Assembly: GCA_934096175.1 (NCBI GenBank)
Contig: CAKOLG010000008.1
Span: 1-49,100 of the forward strand
Direction: 5' to 3'
DNA: 49,100 nucleotides
Source of the DNA: an uncultured Bacilli bacterium
GTDB taxonomy: Bacteria; Bacillota_I; Bacilli_A; RF39; UBA660
Shown: piece by piece, positions 33,751 through 41,798 of the stretch
Position numbering within the stretch: position 1 is the stretch's first letter
Layout: each line of letters opens with the position of its first letter
Notes under the pieces: model-generated
Told to the model about the DNA's origin: nothing
Database searches by the model: none
What the model saw: the letters and a program-made list of their open reading frames with translations, nothing else
Position numbers and translations under genes: made by a program

Positions 33751-34409
33751 AAATAGATATTTTGACTTTATTTCCGAATATGTTTGATGGATTTTTAAAT
33801 GAATCTATTATAAAAAGAGCTAGGCAAAAAGGGTTGGTTGATATTAATATTATTGATTTTAGAAAATATTCTAAATTAAATAATAGTCAGGTTGATGATA
33901 CTCCATATGGTGGCGGTGGCGGAATGGTTTTAAGAATTGAACCGTTATATGATGCAATTATGGATGTAAAGAGTGAAGGAACTAAAGTTATTTTGTTAAC
34001 ACCTGATGGAAGAACGTATAATCAGTCAGTGGCAGTTTCTTTGAAAAAGTATAGTCATCTTGTGTTTGTATGTGGTCATTATGAAGGATTTGATGAGAGA
34101 ATAAGAAGTCTTTGTGATATGGAAATAAGTATTGGGGATTTTGTTTTAACAGGTGGCGAAATACCAGCAATGGCGATTAGCGATAGTATTATACGTTTAC
34201 TTGATGGGGTTATAACTAATACTAGTTTGGTTAGTGAGACTTTTAATGATAATTTATTAGATTATCCGACATATACAAAACCTGCCGATTTTATGGGAAT
34301 GAAAGTGCCAGAAGTATTGTTAAGTGGTGATCACGAGAAAATAAGAAAATGGCGTGAGGAACAAAGAATAAAAAGGACTAGGGAGCGCAGACCAGATTTA
34401 TTGAATTAA
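33747..34409 (+). CDS. trmD: tRNA (guanine-37-N1)-methyltransferase
   Basis: SPOUT methyltransferase that forms m1G37 and prevents frameshifting. It has 220 aa. Motifs: MKIDILTLFPNMF, DDTPYGGGGGMV, LLTPDGRTYNQ, GHYEGFDERI, SIGDFVLTGGE and the C-terminal GDHEKIRKWREEQ. All key residues look intact. It follows rimM with a 4-base overlap. Confidence 0.96.
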   Translation: MKIDILTLFPNMFDGFLNESIIKRARQKGLVDINIIDFRKYSKLNNSQVDDTPYGGGGGMVLRIEPLYDAIMDVKSEGTKVILLTPDGRTYNQSVAVSLKKYSHLVFVCGHYEGFDERIRSLCDMEISIGDFVLTGGEIPAMAISDSIIRLLDGVITNTSLVSETFNDNLLDYPTYTKPADFMGMKVPEVLLSGDHEKIRKWREEQRIKRTRERRPDLLN

Positions 34410-34421
34410 GAAGGTGAAATC

Positions 34422-34868
34422 ATGAGTTATTTGATTAATAAAAATCATAAAAGCGATACTATAGTGACGCTTTGTGAGTTGGAAGGATATAAGTTTAGAC
34501 CTAAAAAATTAAATGATTCTTATGTAAAAGTTAGTGAAGTTACGATTGTTGATCGAGTGATGATTGATAAAATATTAAGTATGAAATTCGAAAAATCTTT
34601 TAAAAGATTGGTTTCGTTAGCTCTTGGCGTTATAAATGATGAAGATGCAACAGATAGTGATGTGCAAATTGTTTTAGATGAAGCTGTTTTAATTAAACAA
34701 ATTTTAGAAAATCGTTATCAAAAGTTTTTAAGTCATGAGAAAGAAGAATTATTTTTAAAAAAGTTACGTGTTATTGATAATGAAATGAGAATTAAACAAA
34801 TGGCAATTAAGCAAAAAGCAATGTATTTGGATATGATGCAAGAAAAAGGTATGAGTAGGGGAAGATAG
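34422..34868 (+). CDS. Conserved-looking helical protein of unknown function
   Basis: A 148-aa, Lys/Glu-rich, probably all-helical cytoplasmic protein. It ends in a Met-rich stretch (KQMAIKQKAMYLDMMQEKGM). No family recognised. GAAGGTGAAATC precedes the ATG, 12 bases after trmD, so it is the last gene of the same operon. Confidence 0.6.
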   Translation: MSYLINKNHKSDTIVTLCELEGYKFRPKKLNDSYVKVSEVTIVDRVMIDKILSMKFEKSFKRLVSLALGVINDEDATDSDVQIVLDEAVLIKQILENRYQKFLSHEKEELFLKKLRVIDNEMRIKQMAIKQKAMYLDMMQEKGMSRGR

Positions 34869-34902
34869 ATTGTAGTGTGTTTAAACAGGTAGTTTTTTCC
34901 TG

Positions 34903-34928
34903 CTAAACTTTTTCGTTTAGTGTATACT
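34903..34928 (+). promoter_or_regulatory. FemABX gene promoter region with dyad next to the -10
   Basis: TATACT at 34923-34928 is preceded directly by the inverted repeat CTAAAC-n6-GTTTAG (34903-34920). No clear -35; the dyad could be an operator or part of a weak terminator of the previous operon. Confidence 0.4.
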
Positions 34929-34945
34929 ATTGGTAGGTGATAAGA

Positions 34946-36175
34946 ATGGAATTCGTTGAATTAAGTGATAAGGAATTTATGGAATTTGTTAATTCAAGGC
35001 CAGAAAAGAATTTTTTTCAAACAGTTATGATGAAAGAAAGGCTTAAAAAAAATAATTTAGAAGTATATTTAGTAGGAATTAAGGATGGTATGAAAGTTGT
35101 AGCTGCTAGTTTAATTGCAGAAACAGGTCATACTTTTATGGGGAAAAAAAGTTTTGAAGCGTATAAAGGTTTTATTTTAGATTATCATGATGAGCAAATA
35201 ATTAAATTTATGACTGAAGAAGTGAAAAAATTTTTAAAAGCTAAAAATGGATTACGTTTATTTATTGATCCTTATATACCAAATGTATCTCGAGATGCTG
35301 ATGCTAATATTGTTGATGGTATTGACAATAGAAATGTAAGAACTACTTTAAAGAATTTAGGCTATCAAGAAAACGATCATGGAGCGCAAGTTAAGTGGTG
35401 CTATTGTTTAGATATAAATGGTAAAAGTAGTGAACAATTATTAAATGAAATGAGAAGTAGTACAAGAAATTATATAAATCGAACTATTTCTAAATATAAA
35501 CTTAATGTACGAAACTTAAAAAGAAATGAATTAAAAGATTTTAAAAAAATTACTAGTGATACTTGTGATAGAAGAGATTTTTTAGATAAATCTTTGAAAT
35601 ATTATGAAGATATGTATGATTGTTTTAAAGATGATGTAATTTTTAAGATTTGTGAACTTGATTGTGATACGTATATTACAGTTTTAGAACAAGAAAATGC
35701 GGAAATGGAAAGAAAATTAAGTGAATTATCAGATTCTGCTTCTAATAAAAGAAAAAAGGAAGTAATGAAGAAAGATATTGAAAGTAATAGGAAGAAAATT
35801 TTAGAAACGAAAGATTTAAAGAACGAAAAAGGTAGTATTATTCCACTTGCGGCGGCGATGTTTATTTTATATGGTGATGAAATTGTTTATTTGTTTAGTG
35901 GTTCATATGCAGAATATATGTCATTTTGTGGACAATATCGAATTCAATGGGAAATAATTAAATATGCAGCTGATAATGGTTATAAAAGGTATAATTTTTA
36001 TGGTATACAAGATGTTTTTAACCCTAAGGGGAAGGATTATGGTGTTTATGAATTTAAAAAGGGCTTTGGCGGATATGTGGAAGAGTTGCTTGGTTCTTTT
36101 GAATTAGAAGTAAGTCCTGTTAATAAGGTTTATAAATTTTTACGAAAAGTAAAAGATTTGTTAAGAAAGAGATAA
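34946..36175 (+). CDS. FemABX-family aminoacyltransferase
   Basis: A 409-aa member of the Fem/MurM family, which adds amino acids from aminoacyl-tRNA to the peptidoglycan precursor side chain. Two GNAT-like halves are visible: NFFQTVMMKERLKKNN and AYKGFILDY in the first; SSTRNYINRTISKYKLNVRN, GSYAEYMSFCGQYRIQWE and KGKDYGVYEFKKGFGG in the second. A charged helical arm (about residues 240-295) separates parts of the second half, as in FemA. GGTAGGTGAT precedes the ATG. The attached amino acid cannot be predicted. Confidence 0.9.
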   Translation: MEFVELSDKEFMEFVNSRPEKNFFQTVMMKERLKKNNLEVYLVGIKDGMKVVAASLIAETGHTFMGKKSFEAYKGFILDYHDEQIIKFMTEEVKKFLKAKNGLRLFIDPYIPNVSRDADANIVDGIDNRNVRTTLKNLGYQENDHGAQVKWCYCLDINGKSSEQLLNEMRSSTRNYINRTISKYKLNVRNLKRNELKDFKKITSDTCDRRDFLDKSLKYYEDMYDCFKDDVIFKICELDCDTYITVLEQENAEMERKLSELSDSASNKRKKEVMKKDIESNRKKILETKDLKNEKGSIIPLAAAMFILYGDEIVYLFSGSYAEYMSFCGQYRIQWEIIKYAADNGYKRYNFYGIQDVFNPKGKDYGVYEFKKGFGGYVEELLGSFELEVSPVNKVYKFLRKVKDLLRKR

Positions 36176-36227
36176 TAAAAGTATTTTTTGAAGAATAAAT
36201 TATATTTAAACTTTTTAGAAGAAAAGC

Positions 36228-36256
36228 TTGTAAATATAATTTTTTTTTGTTATAAT
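36228..36256 (+). promoter_or_regulatory. Promoter of rplS
   Basis: TTGTAA, 17 bases, TATAAT with TGT before it (extended -10). Transcription should start near 36263, leaving a leader of about 79 bases, much longer than at most genes here. Confidence 0.8.
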
Positions 36257-36262
36257 TTTAAG

Positions 36263-36341
36263 TGCTTCAAGGAGAAAAATCCGCTGAAATTAGTTTTTAT
36301 GATTTTTTGGTAAGTAATATTGAACGAAAGGATGTATAAAA
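36263..36341 (+). ncRNA. Candidate ribosomal-protein leader RNA of rplS
   Basis: The untranslated leader contains TTC-AA-GGA-gaaaaa-TCC-GCT-GAA, two short stacked stems with an internal loop, followed by a U-rich stretch. An autoregulatory L19 leader is known in Bacilli; assignment here rests on position and the small hairpin, not on a covariance search. Confidence 0.4.
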
Positions 36342-36683
36342 ATGGCAAATTTAATTGATAAAATTAATGAGAAGCATGTTAGAAATGACGTTCCTGAATT
36401 TCGTGTAGGAGATACTGTTAGAGTAGACGTATGGGTTAAAGAAGGAAAGAAAGAAAGAATCCAAGCATTTGAAGGCTTAGTTGTTGCTAAAAAAGGTGGC
36501 AGCGTTTCTGAAACTTTCTCAGTACGTAAAAAATCTTATGGTATTGGTGTTACAAGAGTATTCCCTGTTAATTCACCTGCTATTGATAAAATAGTAGTTG
36601 TTAAGAAGGGTGTTGTAAGAAGAGCAAAATTGAACTTCTTAAAAGGAATGAGAAAAGAATACAAAGTAAAGGAAAGAAATTAA
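36342..36683 (+). CDS. rplS: Ribosomal protein bL19
   Basis: A 113-aa 50S protein at the 30S-50S interface. Diagnostic motifs: FRVGDTVRVDVWVKEGKKER, QAFEGLVVAKKGG, ETFSVRKKSYGIGVTRVFPVNSP and VVRRAKLNFLK. CGAAAGGATG precedes the ATG. It has its own promoter and terminator instead of following trmD directly, as it does in many other bacteria. Confidence 0.96.
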   Translation: MANLIDKINEKHVRNDVPEFRVGDTVRVDVWVKEGKKERIQAFEGLVVAKKGGSVSETFSVRKKSYGIGVTRVFPVNSPAIDKIVVVKKGVVRRAKLNFLKGMRKEYKVKERN

Positions 36684-36697
36684 TTCTTTCTTTTTTT
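36672..36697 (+). terminator. Terminator of rplS
   Basis: 7-bp stem GAAAGAA/TTCTTTC, loop ATTAA containing the stop codon, then seven T. Confidence 0.8.
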
Positions 36698-36738
36698 GTG
36701 ATGTTTTAAAATTTAGGGTTTCATCCGATATTTAAAAA

Positions 36739-36747
36739 TGGTAAAAT
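36739..36747 (+). promoter_or_regulatory. Extended -10 promoter of lepB
   Basis: TGGTAAAAT lies 15 bases before the chosen lepB ATG and directly abuts an earlier ATG at 36748, which is therefore an unlikely start. Confidence 0.5.
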
Positions 36748-36762
36748 ATGATTGGTGATAAT

Positions 36763-37320
36763 ATGGCAAAATATGATTTACAGGATTTGAATAATGAAAC
36801 GGAAATAAATGATTTAGAAGATTTGGCTAGTAAAAACAATAAAATAAAAAGATTTTTTAAGGAATTAATTCCTTATGTAATTATTTTAGTAGTAGTAATT
36901 ATAATTAGAACTTTTTTTATAACCCCAATAGTAGTTAATGGACCAAGCATGCAACCAACTTTAGATGGCGGGGAAATAATGTTATTAAATAAAAGAGCTA
37001 AATTTGATAGATTTGATGTAGTTGTTATAGACATTGAGGCAGAGAATATAATTAAAAGAATTGTTGCGTTACCTGGAGAGACTATTTCTTGTAAAGATGG
37101 GGTCATATATGTTAATGATCGAAGACAGGATGAGGATTATAGTCAAGGAGTGACACCGGATTTTGATAAGGTTAAATTGGCTGATGATGAATATTTTGTT
37201 TTAGGAGACAATAGGGAAAATTCATTAGATAGTCAAGAACTTGGACCATTTAAGAAAAGTCAAATAAAAGGTGTTTCAGAATTTGTATTATTCCCTTTTG
37301 GTAAATTTGGTAAAATATAA
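36763..37320 (+). CDS. lepB: Type I signal peptidase
   Basis: Cleaves signal peptides of exported proteins at the outer face of the membrane. It has 185 aa, typical of the Gram-positive (P) type. One transmembrane helix (about residues 36-52) is followed by box B GPSMQPTL with the catalytic Ser62, box D IIKRIVALPGE with the general base Lys98, and box E GDNRENSLDSQELG. The ATG at 36763 has TTGGTGATAAT just upstream. The kinase-like gene that follows has its ribosome binding site 7 bases after this stop. Confidence 0.95.
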   Translation: MAKYDLQDLNNETEINDLEDLASKNNKIKRFFKELIPYVIILVVVIIIRTFFITPIVVNGPSMQPTLDGGEIMLLNKRAKFDRFDVVVIDIEAENIIKRIVALPGETISCKDGVIYVNDRRQDEDYSQGVTPDFDKVKLADDEYFVLGDNRENSLDSQELGPFKKSQIKGVSEFVLFPFGKFGKI

Positions 37321-37336
37321 ATGTTTGAGGTGTGCA

Positions 37337-37966
37337 GTGAGTATTGTTAAGTTTGAAGATGAAAAAGCTTTTGATAAATTTTATTTTAATGTTGGAAATA
37401 AAAAAAATATTGCTAGTGGTGGAGAAGGAACTTGTTTTTTAGGAAATGATGAATTTGTTTATAAAATTTATGATGGACCAGATGAAAGAGAGGTAAATCC
37501 GTACACTATTTATACTACAGGAGATGTATCTTCTGATTTGATTATTTTTCCCCAAGATGTATATGTTGTAAATGATAGGCTAGTTGGTTATAAAACTAAA
37601 TATATTCCAAATGATGTATTTTTGAACCCGAAAGCCGCTTTCGAAATGGCTGGTAGTGAAAGCTGTATTATTGAAGCTTTTTGGGAAATGGTTGCAGAAA
37701 TTAGAAGATTAGCAAGTGAGAAAATTTTTATGTATGATTTAATAGGCAATTTGATGTTTGACGGTAAACATTTTTATGCAATAGATACTTCTGAGTATCA
37801 ACATTTACCAGACAAATGCGATGAGGAAATAATTGCTTTAAATATTGAATCTTTAATAGAAGCATTGGAACTTCAGTTGATGTTTGATGAAAATGAAATA
37901 TTAAGGACGTTTATAGCTGAAGTTAGAGCAAAGCTTTTGAATAATGAGGTACCTAGGTTAAAATAA
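37337..37966 (+). CDS. Protein-kinase-fold-like protein, unknown function
   Basis: A 209-aa protein whose pattern suggests a small, divergent kinase fold. There is a Gly-rich loop ASGGEGTCF (26-34), Lys43 in VYKIYD, DLIGNLMF (134-141) in the place of the catalytic loop DxxxxN, and AIDTSEY (148-154) in the place of the DFG motif. There is no membrane segment. It starts at GTG 37337 with GAGGTG 4 bases upstream, 16 bases after lepB, so it is co-transcribed with lepB. The kinase assignment is inference from spacing of motifs; the substrate is unknown. Confidence 0.55.
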   Translation: MSIVKFEDEKAFDKFYFNVGNKKNIASGGEGTCFLGNDEFVYKIYDGPDEREVNPYTIYTTGDVSSDLIIFPQDVYVVNDRLVGYKTKYIPNDVFLNPKAAFEMAGSESCIIEAFWEMVAEIRRLASEKIFMYDLIGNLMFDGKHFYAIDTSEYQHLPDKCDEEIIALNIESLIEALELQLMFDENEILRTFIAEVRAKLLNNEVPRLK

Positions 37967-37976
37967 TTTATAAAAT

Positions 37977-38001
37977 AAAAAGTGCTTTTAGGCACTTTTT
38001 T
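37977..38001. terminator. Bidirectional terminator after kinase-like gene and sortase
   Basis: Perfect 9-bp stem AAAAAGTGC/GCACTTTTT with a 6-base loop and T runs on both strands, between convergent genes. Confidence 0.85.
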
Positions 38002-38012
38002 GTATGAGTATA

Positions 38013-38825
38013 TTATTTATTTTCTTTTTTTATTAGTTTTGCATGTAGTACTAATTTTTCAGTATTATTATAGCAGGTTGATAAAGTTAAAATATTGTCT
38101 GTTTTACTAATTGTTGTATCAAAGTTATATGAACTTCTTTCTTTAAGGATATTAGCAAATTTTAAAAAGCTTTCATCACTTTGAAATTCTGTTTGTAAGT
38201 AATCATTAGTAGTTGGAATATGATATATGCTAAAAACTTGCCATAAGGTATTTTCATTTTCAGTGGAAATTTTAACTATATAATTATTATTGTTATTAAG
38301 CCAACCACTAGTAAGAATATTTTTTAATGATCCAAACATAGTTTTGTCAGTTCGACCATGGGCATAAATTATTGTGTTGCGGTTGTTAGTTCCATTGTTT
38401 CGGTAATCTAAAAATACCCAACCTGCATTGTTTGCTGATTTATTGAAACTATGATTTAAATAATATGAATTGTTTGTTGTTTGAACAAAAGGGTAATTAA
38501 TATTAGTACCATTAACTTTGATCCAACCACGTACATCAGAATTTATTTTTTTTAGGTCAGTAAAATTTACATTGATCATATTCATATTGATATAATCCCA
38601 ATAAGGATTCTCTTTAGGAATTTCTTTTTCTGGTTGAATAATTTCTGTATTTTCTGTATCTTCTATTTCTTCTACAATTACAGATTTTTGAATATTATTT
38701 ATTTCAGTTGTGATGTTTTTGGAATCTGATTGCCATTTTATTATATTAGAAATAGAGTAAATAAGAAGAATTATAAGGATAATAATTATTAAACTTAGTA
38801 TAATATTTAACCATTTTTTTTTCAT
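38013..38825 (-). CDS. srtB: Class B sortase
   Basis: Membrane transpeptidase that attaches surface proteins to peptidoglycan. It has 270 aa. An N-terminal membrane anchor (residues 6-28) and acidic linker precede the class B core: DVRGWIKVNGTNINYPFVQ, YYLNHSFNKS, GWVFLDYRN, IIYAHG with catalytic His156, and LTLSTC with catalytic Cys251. The Arg expected about six residues after the Cys is Lys257 (TEKLVLHAKL). Its ribosome binding site is inside the end of the upstream regulator gene, five bases separating the two. The likely substrates are the two NPDTG proteins encoded at 42.7-45.6 kb. Confidence 0.92.
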   Translation of the reverse strand: MKKKWLNIILSLIIIILIILLIYSISNIIKWQSDSKNITTEINNIQKSVIVEEIEDTENTEIIQPEKEIPKENPYWDYINMNMINVNFTDLKKINSDVRGWIKVNGTNINYPFVQTTNNSYYLNHSFNKSANNAGWVFLDYRNNGTNNRNTIIYAHGRTDKTMFGSLKNILTSGWLNNNNNYIVKISTENENTLWQVFSIYHIPTTNDYLQTEFQSDESFLKFANILKERSSYNFDTTISKTDNILTLSTCYNNTEKLVLHAKLIKKENK

Positions 38826-38830
38826 TTATT

Positions 38831-40558
38831 TCATTCCTTTACTAGAGGATTAAAATTTTTGATTGCATCAGTTAGTTTAGGATGTCTAATAATAAAGTGA
38901 ATAGTTGGATGAGCGTTTTTGGAAATGATTACGTAATCGTTTTTTAATATTGTTACCGTAATATTTTTAAATGTCTGGTAATTAGAATAATTTAGTTTAT
39001 AGTTATGGTAATTTTTAGCAAATTGTTGAGTGGTTTTTAAATGTTTTTGATATTCTTCATAAGTATAAATAATATTTTTGTTATAGAATAAGTTATTTAA
39101 AGATAATGAAGGGGGATCGTTTGTGAATTCTTCTTTATTTAATTCATAAATATAATCATTAATATTACTGTTTTTAAGGATACTATTTATATATTTTGTT
39201 TCTTCATTTTTGTATTTTATTATCTTAGTAATATCTTCTTTAGGTAAATTGTTTCTTTTTAATATATCTAATAGTAGTTCTTCAGAAATTGTAAATAAAG
39301 GTAATGAAGATAGGAAACGTTTTCTGTCACCTAAAATTTTAGCATCTTTTTCTAAAAACAATTGGTAGGCATTTTTATTCTCTTCTTTATATATTTCCAT
39401 AAGGGGTTTGGCTTTTTTTAGTATTAAATTTGCTTTGTTTTGGTAGTAAAGTTTTTCATTTTTTTTAGTAGTTAGATAGTACATTCCTTTATTATGAGAA
39501 TTTTTGATACATTCACCTGTTAAAGCAGCAACCCCAGAAACGTAGTTGAGATGATGATAAATAGAGTTTTTTACTTCGTTTAAATAGTAAGGTGTAACTT
39601 GTCCAGTCATGTAAATAGGGATCCAACTTTCCAAACCAAGCATCATTTCATTAAAAGGACGGTCTAAGTTATGAATGATGTTTAAATGAAGACCTTTTTT
39701 TAAACACATGGCGATAGCAAACATCCATTTTTTACCAAAGTCAGTATCTTCAGCCATATCTTCCATAGGCATATCGCTACACATAAAAATGTTTTCTTTT
39801 GATTTGGCAAGAACAGTTGCTTTAAAAAAGTTTAATTCTCCTTGTTTCATTTCTTCTATTCCGTAGTAATGTTTTGTTTTGCCTTTATAAAATGGAATAC
39901 TTGGCACTTTTAATTCGTTAAATTTAATTGCTTTAATATAATCGTCTAAATTAAACGTATCAAGATTGTTTAAAAAGTCGGCTATTTGATTTTCTGGTGG
40001 CTTTTTTTCACTGGTTAGCCAATAAAATAAAGTATTACAATATTTATTATCTGTAAGATCACTTTTCTTGCAATTTAAAATTATCGATAAGTTTTTAATG
40101 TCGTCTGGACTTTTATAACGTGAAAAAATGAAATTGCATACTTTTGTAGAAAATTCAATTGGATTAGAAGGTTTTGCTTTACCATATCTAATTCGTGAAA
40201 TATGAGATGCATCAAAAACAATGTATTTGGCCATTTCATTAGTATTGACATTTAGGGAATTTATTAATGTGTTAAGATTGTTACTGAATACATTGTAAGC
40301 AAATGCATCAACGTCAATGGTTGAATTTAATTCATTAAAAATTTGGTCAAAAGTGTATTTTGTTTGATTGCTTTTTTTAGCAATATTAATAAGTGCTTCG
40401 GCAATTTTATTTATTTGTTCACTGCCTTTGGCAGGAGTTCTTTCGCCTTTTCGGTATCTACTTATAACTGTTTGAGATATTCCAGATTCTTCTGATAGCT
40501 GTTTGGGCGTACAGTTTAATTCTTCTAAATATTTATTTAAAATATTTTTAAAGTTCAT
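38831..40558 (-). CDS. Large regulator with two helix-turn-helix domains
   Basis: A 575-aa protein with two XRE-like HTH domains: residues about 14-60 (CTPKQLSEESGISQTVISRY) and about 95-135 (EMAKYIVFDASHISRIRYGK). The remaining 430 residues form a large domain I do not recognise, which may sense a signal (it contains IFMCSDMPMEDMAED and HLNIIHNLDRPFNEMMLGLE). There is no membrane segment. GAGGTGAC precedes the ATG. It is co-transcribed with sortase B and divergent from the surface-protein operon, with a dyad between; control of that locus is the natural inference. Confidence 0.75.
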   Translation of the reverse strand: MNFKNILNKYLEELNCTPKQLSEESGISQTVISRYRKGERTPAKGSEQINKIAEALINIAKKSNQTKYTFDQIFNELNSTIDVDAFAYNVFSNNLNTLINSLNVNTNEMAKYIVFDASHISRIRYGKAKPSNPIEFSTKVCNFIFSRYKSPDDIKNLSIILNCKKSDLTDNKYCNTLFYWLTSEKKPPENQIADFLNNLDTFNLDDYIKAIKFNELKVPSIPFYKGKTKHYYGIEEMKQGELNFFKATVLAKSKENIFMCSDMPMEDMAEDTDFGKKWMFAIAMCLKKGLHLNIIHNLDRPFNEMMLGLESWIPIYMTGQVTPYYLNEVKNSIYHHLNYVSGVAALTGECIKNSHNKGMYYLTTKKNEKLYYQNKANLILKKAKPLMEIYKEENKNAYQLFLEKDAKILGDRKRFLSSLPLFTISEELLLDILKRNNLPKEDITKIIKYKNEETKYINSILKNSNINDYIYELNKEEFTNDPPSLSLNNLFYNKNIIYTYEEYQKHLKTTQQFAKNYHNYKLNYSNYQTFKNITVTILKNDYVIISKNAHPTIHFIIRHPKLTDAIKNFNPLVKE

Positions 40559-40579
40559 AATATGTCACCTCTAGTCCGT

Positions 40580-40608
40580 ATTATACTATAAATTTGAAGT
40601 TAGCAAAA
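40580..40608 (-). promoter_or_regulatory. Promoter of regulator-sortase operon
   Basis: On the minus strand a perfect TATAAT (40585-40580), with TTTTGC 17 bases upstream as a weak -35. The leader is about 15 bases. Confidence 0.5.
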
Positions 40609-40612
40609 CTAC

Positions 40613-40643
40613 TTACCAGCAAAAACATTGCTTTTGCCGGTAA
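40613..40643. promoter_or_regulatory. 31-bp imperfect dyad between divergent promoters (candidate operator)
   Basis: TTACCAGCAAAA (40613-40624) and TTTTGCCGGTAA (40632-40643) are inverted repeats with one mismatch, 7 bases apart. The dyad lies just upstream of both -35 regions. Confidence 0.6.
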
Positions 40644-40648
40644 CATCG

Positions 40649-40677
40649 TTGCCCTTTAAAGCCTTTAAAATTATAAT
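40649..40677 (+). promoter_or_regulatory. Promoter of surface-protein operon
   Basis: TTGCCC, 17 bases, perfect TATAAT. The -35 begins 6 bases after the dyad. Confidence 0.65.
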
Positions 40678-40705
40678 GTTATGTAGAGAAGAGGAGGAAT
40701 ATGTT

Positions 40706-41797
40706 TTGGAGATGGAGAAGAAGAATATTTCTTTAAAAAAAATGATAATATTTATTGTCGTTATTTTATTAGTTGTTATAGGGGTGATTTTATTAATGTT
40801 AAATAAAAAAACAGATAATGGTCTTGGGCAAAATGCTGATCAGAAAGTTAATATTACGGAAAGTGCGGTCGCTAAATTGGAATTTGAAGAATATAAAAAT
40901 GCTTATTTTACAATGAAAATTCCAAAGGGCTGGAAGGTTGACACAATTGGTGATTATATTCATTATACAATTAAGGCGTATGATCCACAAAATCCTACTT
41001 ATCAATTTTTTTTCAATATGAAAACCGAAGGTTATAATAAATCAGAAGATGCAAAAAAATGGCAACAAAAATATTATCCCAATAATATGTTTGCTAAAAC
41101 TAGTGTAATTGCTACTAAAGATACAGAAGGTTTTTATAAAATATTTAATGATTTAGGTACTTTAAATAATACAGCTACTTTTACTTTTCCAACATTAACT
41201 AATTTTTCTGTAAATGAAAATTTAGGAAAAGGCAGTTTAAATGGCGATATGTTAAGAGCAACATTTAAAGATGCTAATGGTAAGGAAGGAGAAGGAATAT
41301 TTACTGCGTATGTATATGATGCAGGTCCATATTATGTTTATGAAAATATAATTTCAGGCAAAAAAATAGATATTCAATACTTAAGTGTATATGATGCTAT
41401 TTTTATTACGACACCTAAGGATGAATTTATTGATTGGCAGGAGGCGTTGAATACGGTTTGCTCTTCACTAAGTTTTACAGATACATTTATAAATGGCTTT
41501 TATCAACAACAAGACGCTGTTATGAGTAATTTTCAGCAAATAAGAGCCATAGGAAATCAAATAAGTAATGGAATTATGGATTCATGGGAAAAAAGGAATA
41601 AGTCTTACGATATAATGAGTCAAAAGCAAAGTGATGCAATTCTTGGTTATGAAAGAGTTTATAATACTGATACTGGAGAAGTATATAAAGCTTATAATGG
41701 TTTTACCGATGATTATAAAGGAAATAAATATCAATCTATAACAGATGATATGTATGCTACTAAGGTATCTGGTTATATTGAACAGTTAGGTAAGTAG
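40706..41797 (+). CDS. Membrane-anchored extracellular protein of surface locus
   Basis: A 363-aa protein with a short basic N-terminus and one hydrophobic segment (about residues 11-33, MIIFIVVILLVVIGVILLML) acting as anchor. The extracellular part begins with FTMKIPKGWKV, as in PsbP-like or lipoprotein-type domains, and ends in a motif-rich tail (SNGIMDSWEKRNKSYDIMSQ, GYERVYNTDTGEVYKAYNGF) that I recall from uncharacterised Clostridia proteins. The best start is TTG 40706, 8 bases after AGGAGG; the ATG at 40712 is an alternative. First gene of the operon opposite the regulator. Confidence 0.65.
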   Translation: MEMEKKNISLKKMIIFIVVILLVVIGVILLMLNKKTDNGLGQNADQKVNITESAVAKLEFEEYKNAYFTMKIPKGWKVDTIGDYIHYTIKAYDPQNPTYQFFFNMKTEGYNKSEDAKKWQQKYYPNNMFAKTSVIATKDTEGFYKIFNDLGTLNNTATFTFPTLTNFSVNENLGKGSLNGDMLRATFKDANGKEGEGIFTAYVYDAGPYYVYENIISGKKIDIQYLSVYDAIFITTPKDEFIDWQEALNTVCSSLSFTDTFINGFYQQQDAVMSNFQQIRAIGNQISNGIMDSWEKRNKSYDIMSQKQSDAILGYERVYNTDTGEVYKAYNGFTDDYKGNKYQSITDDMYATKVSGYIEQLGK

Positions 41798-41798
41798 T

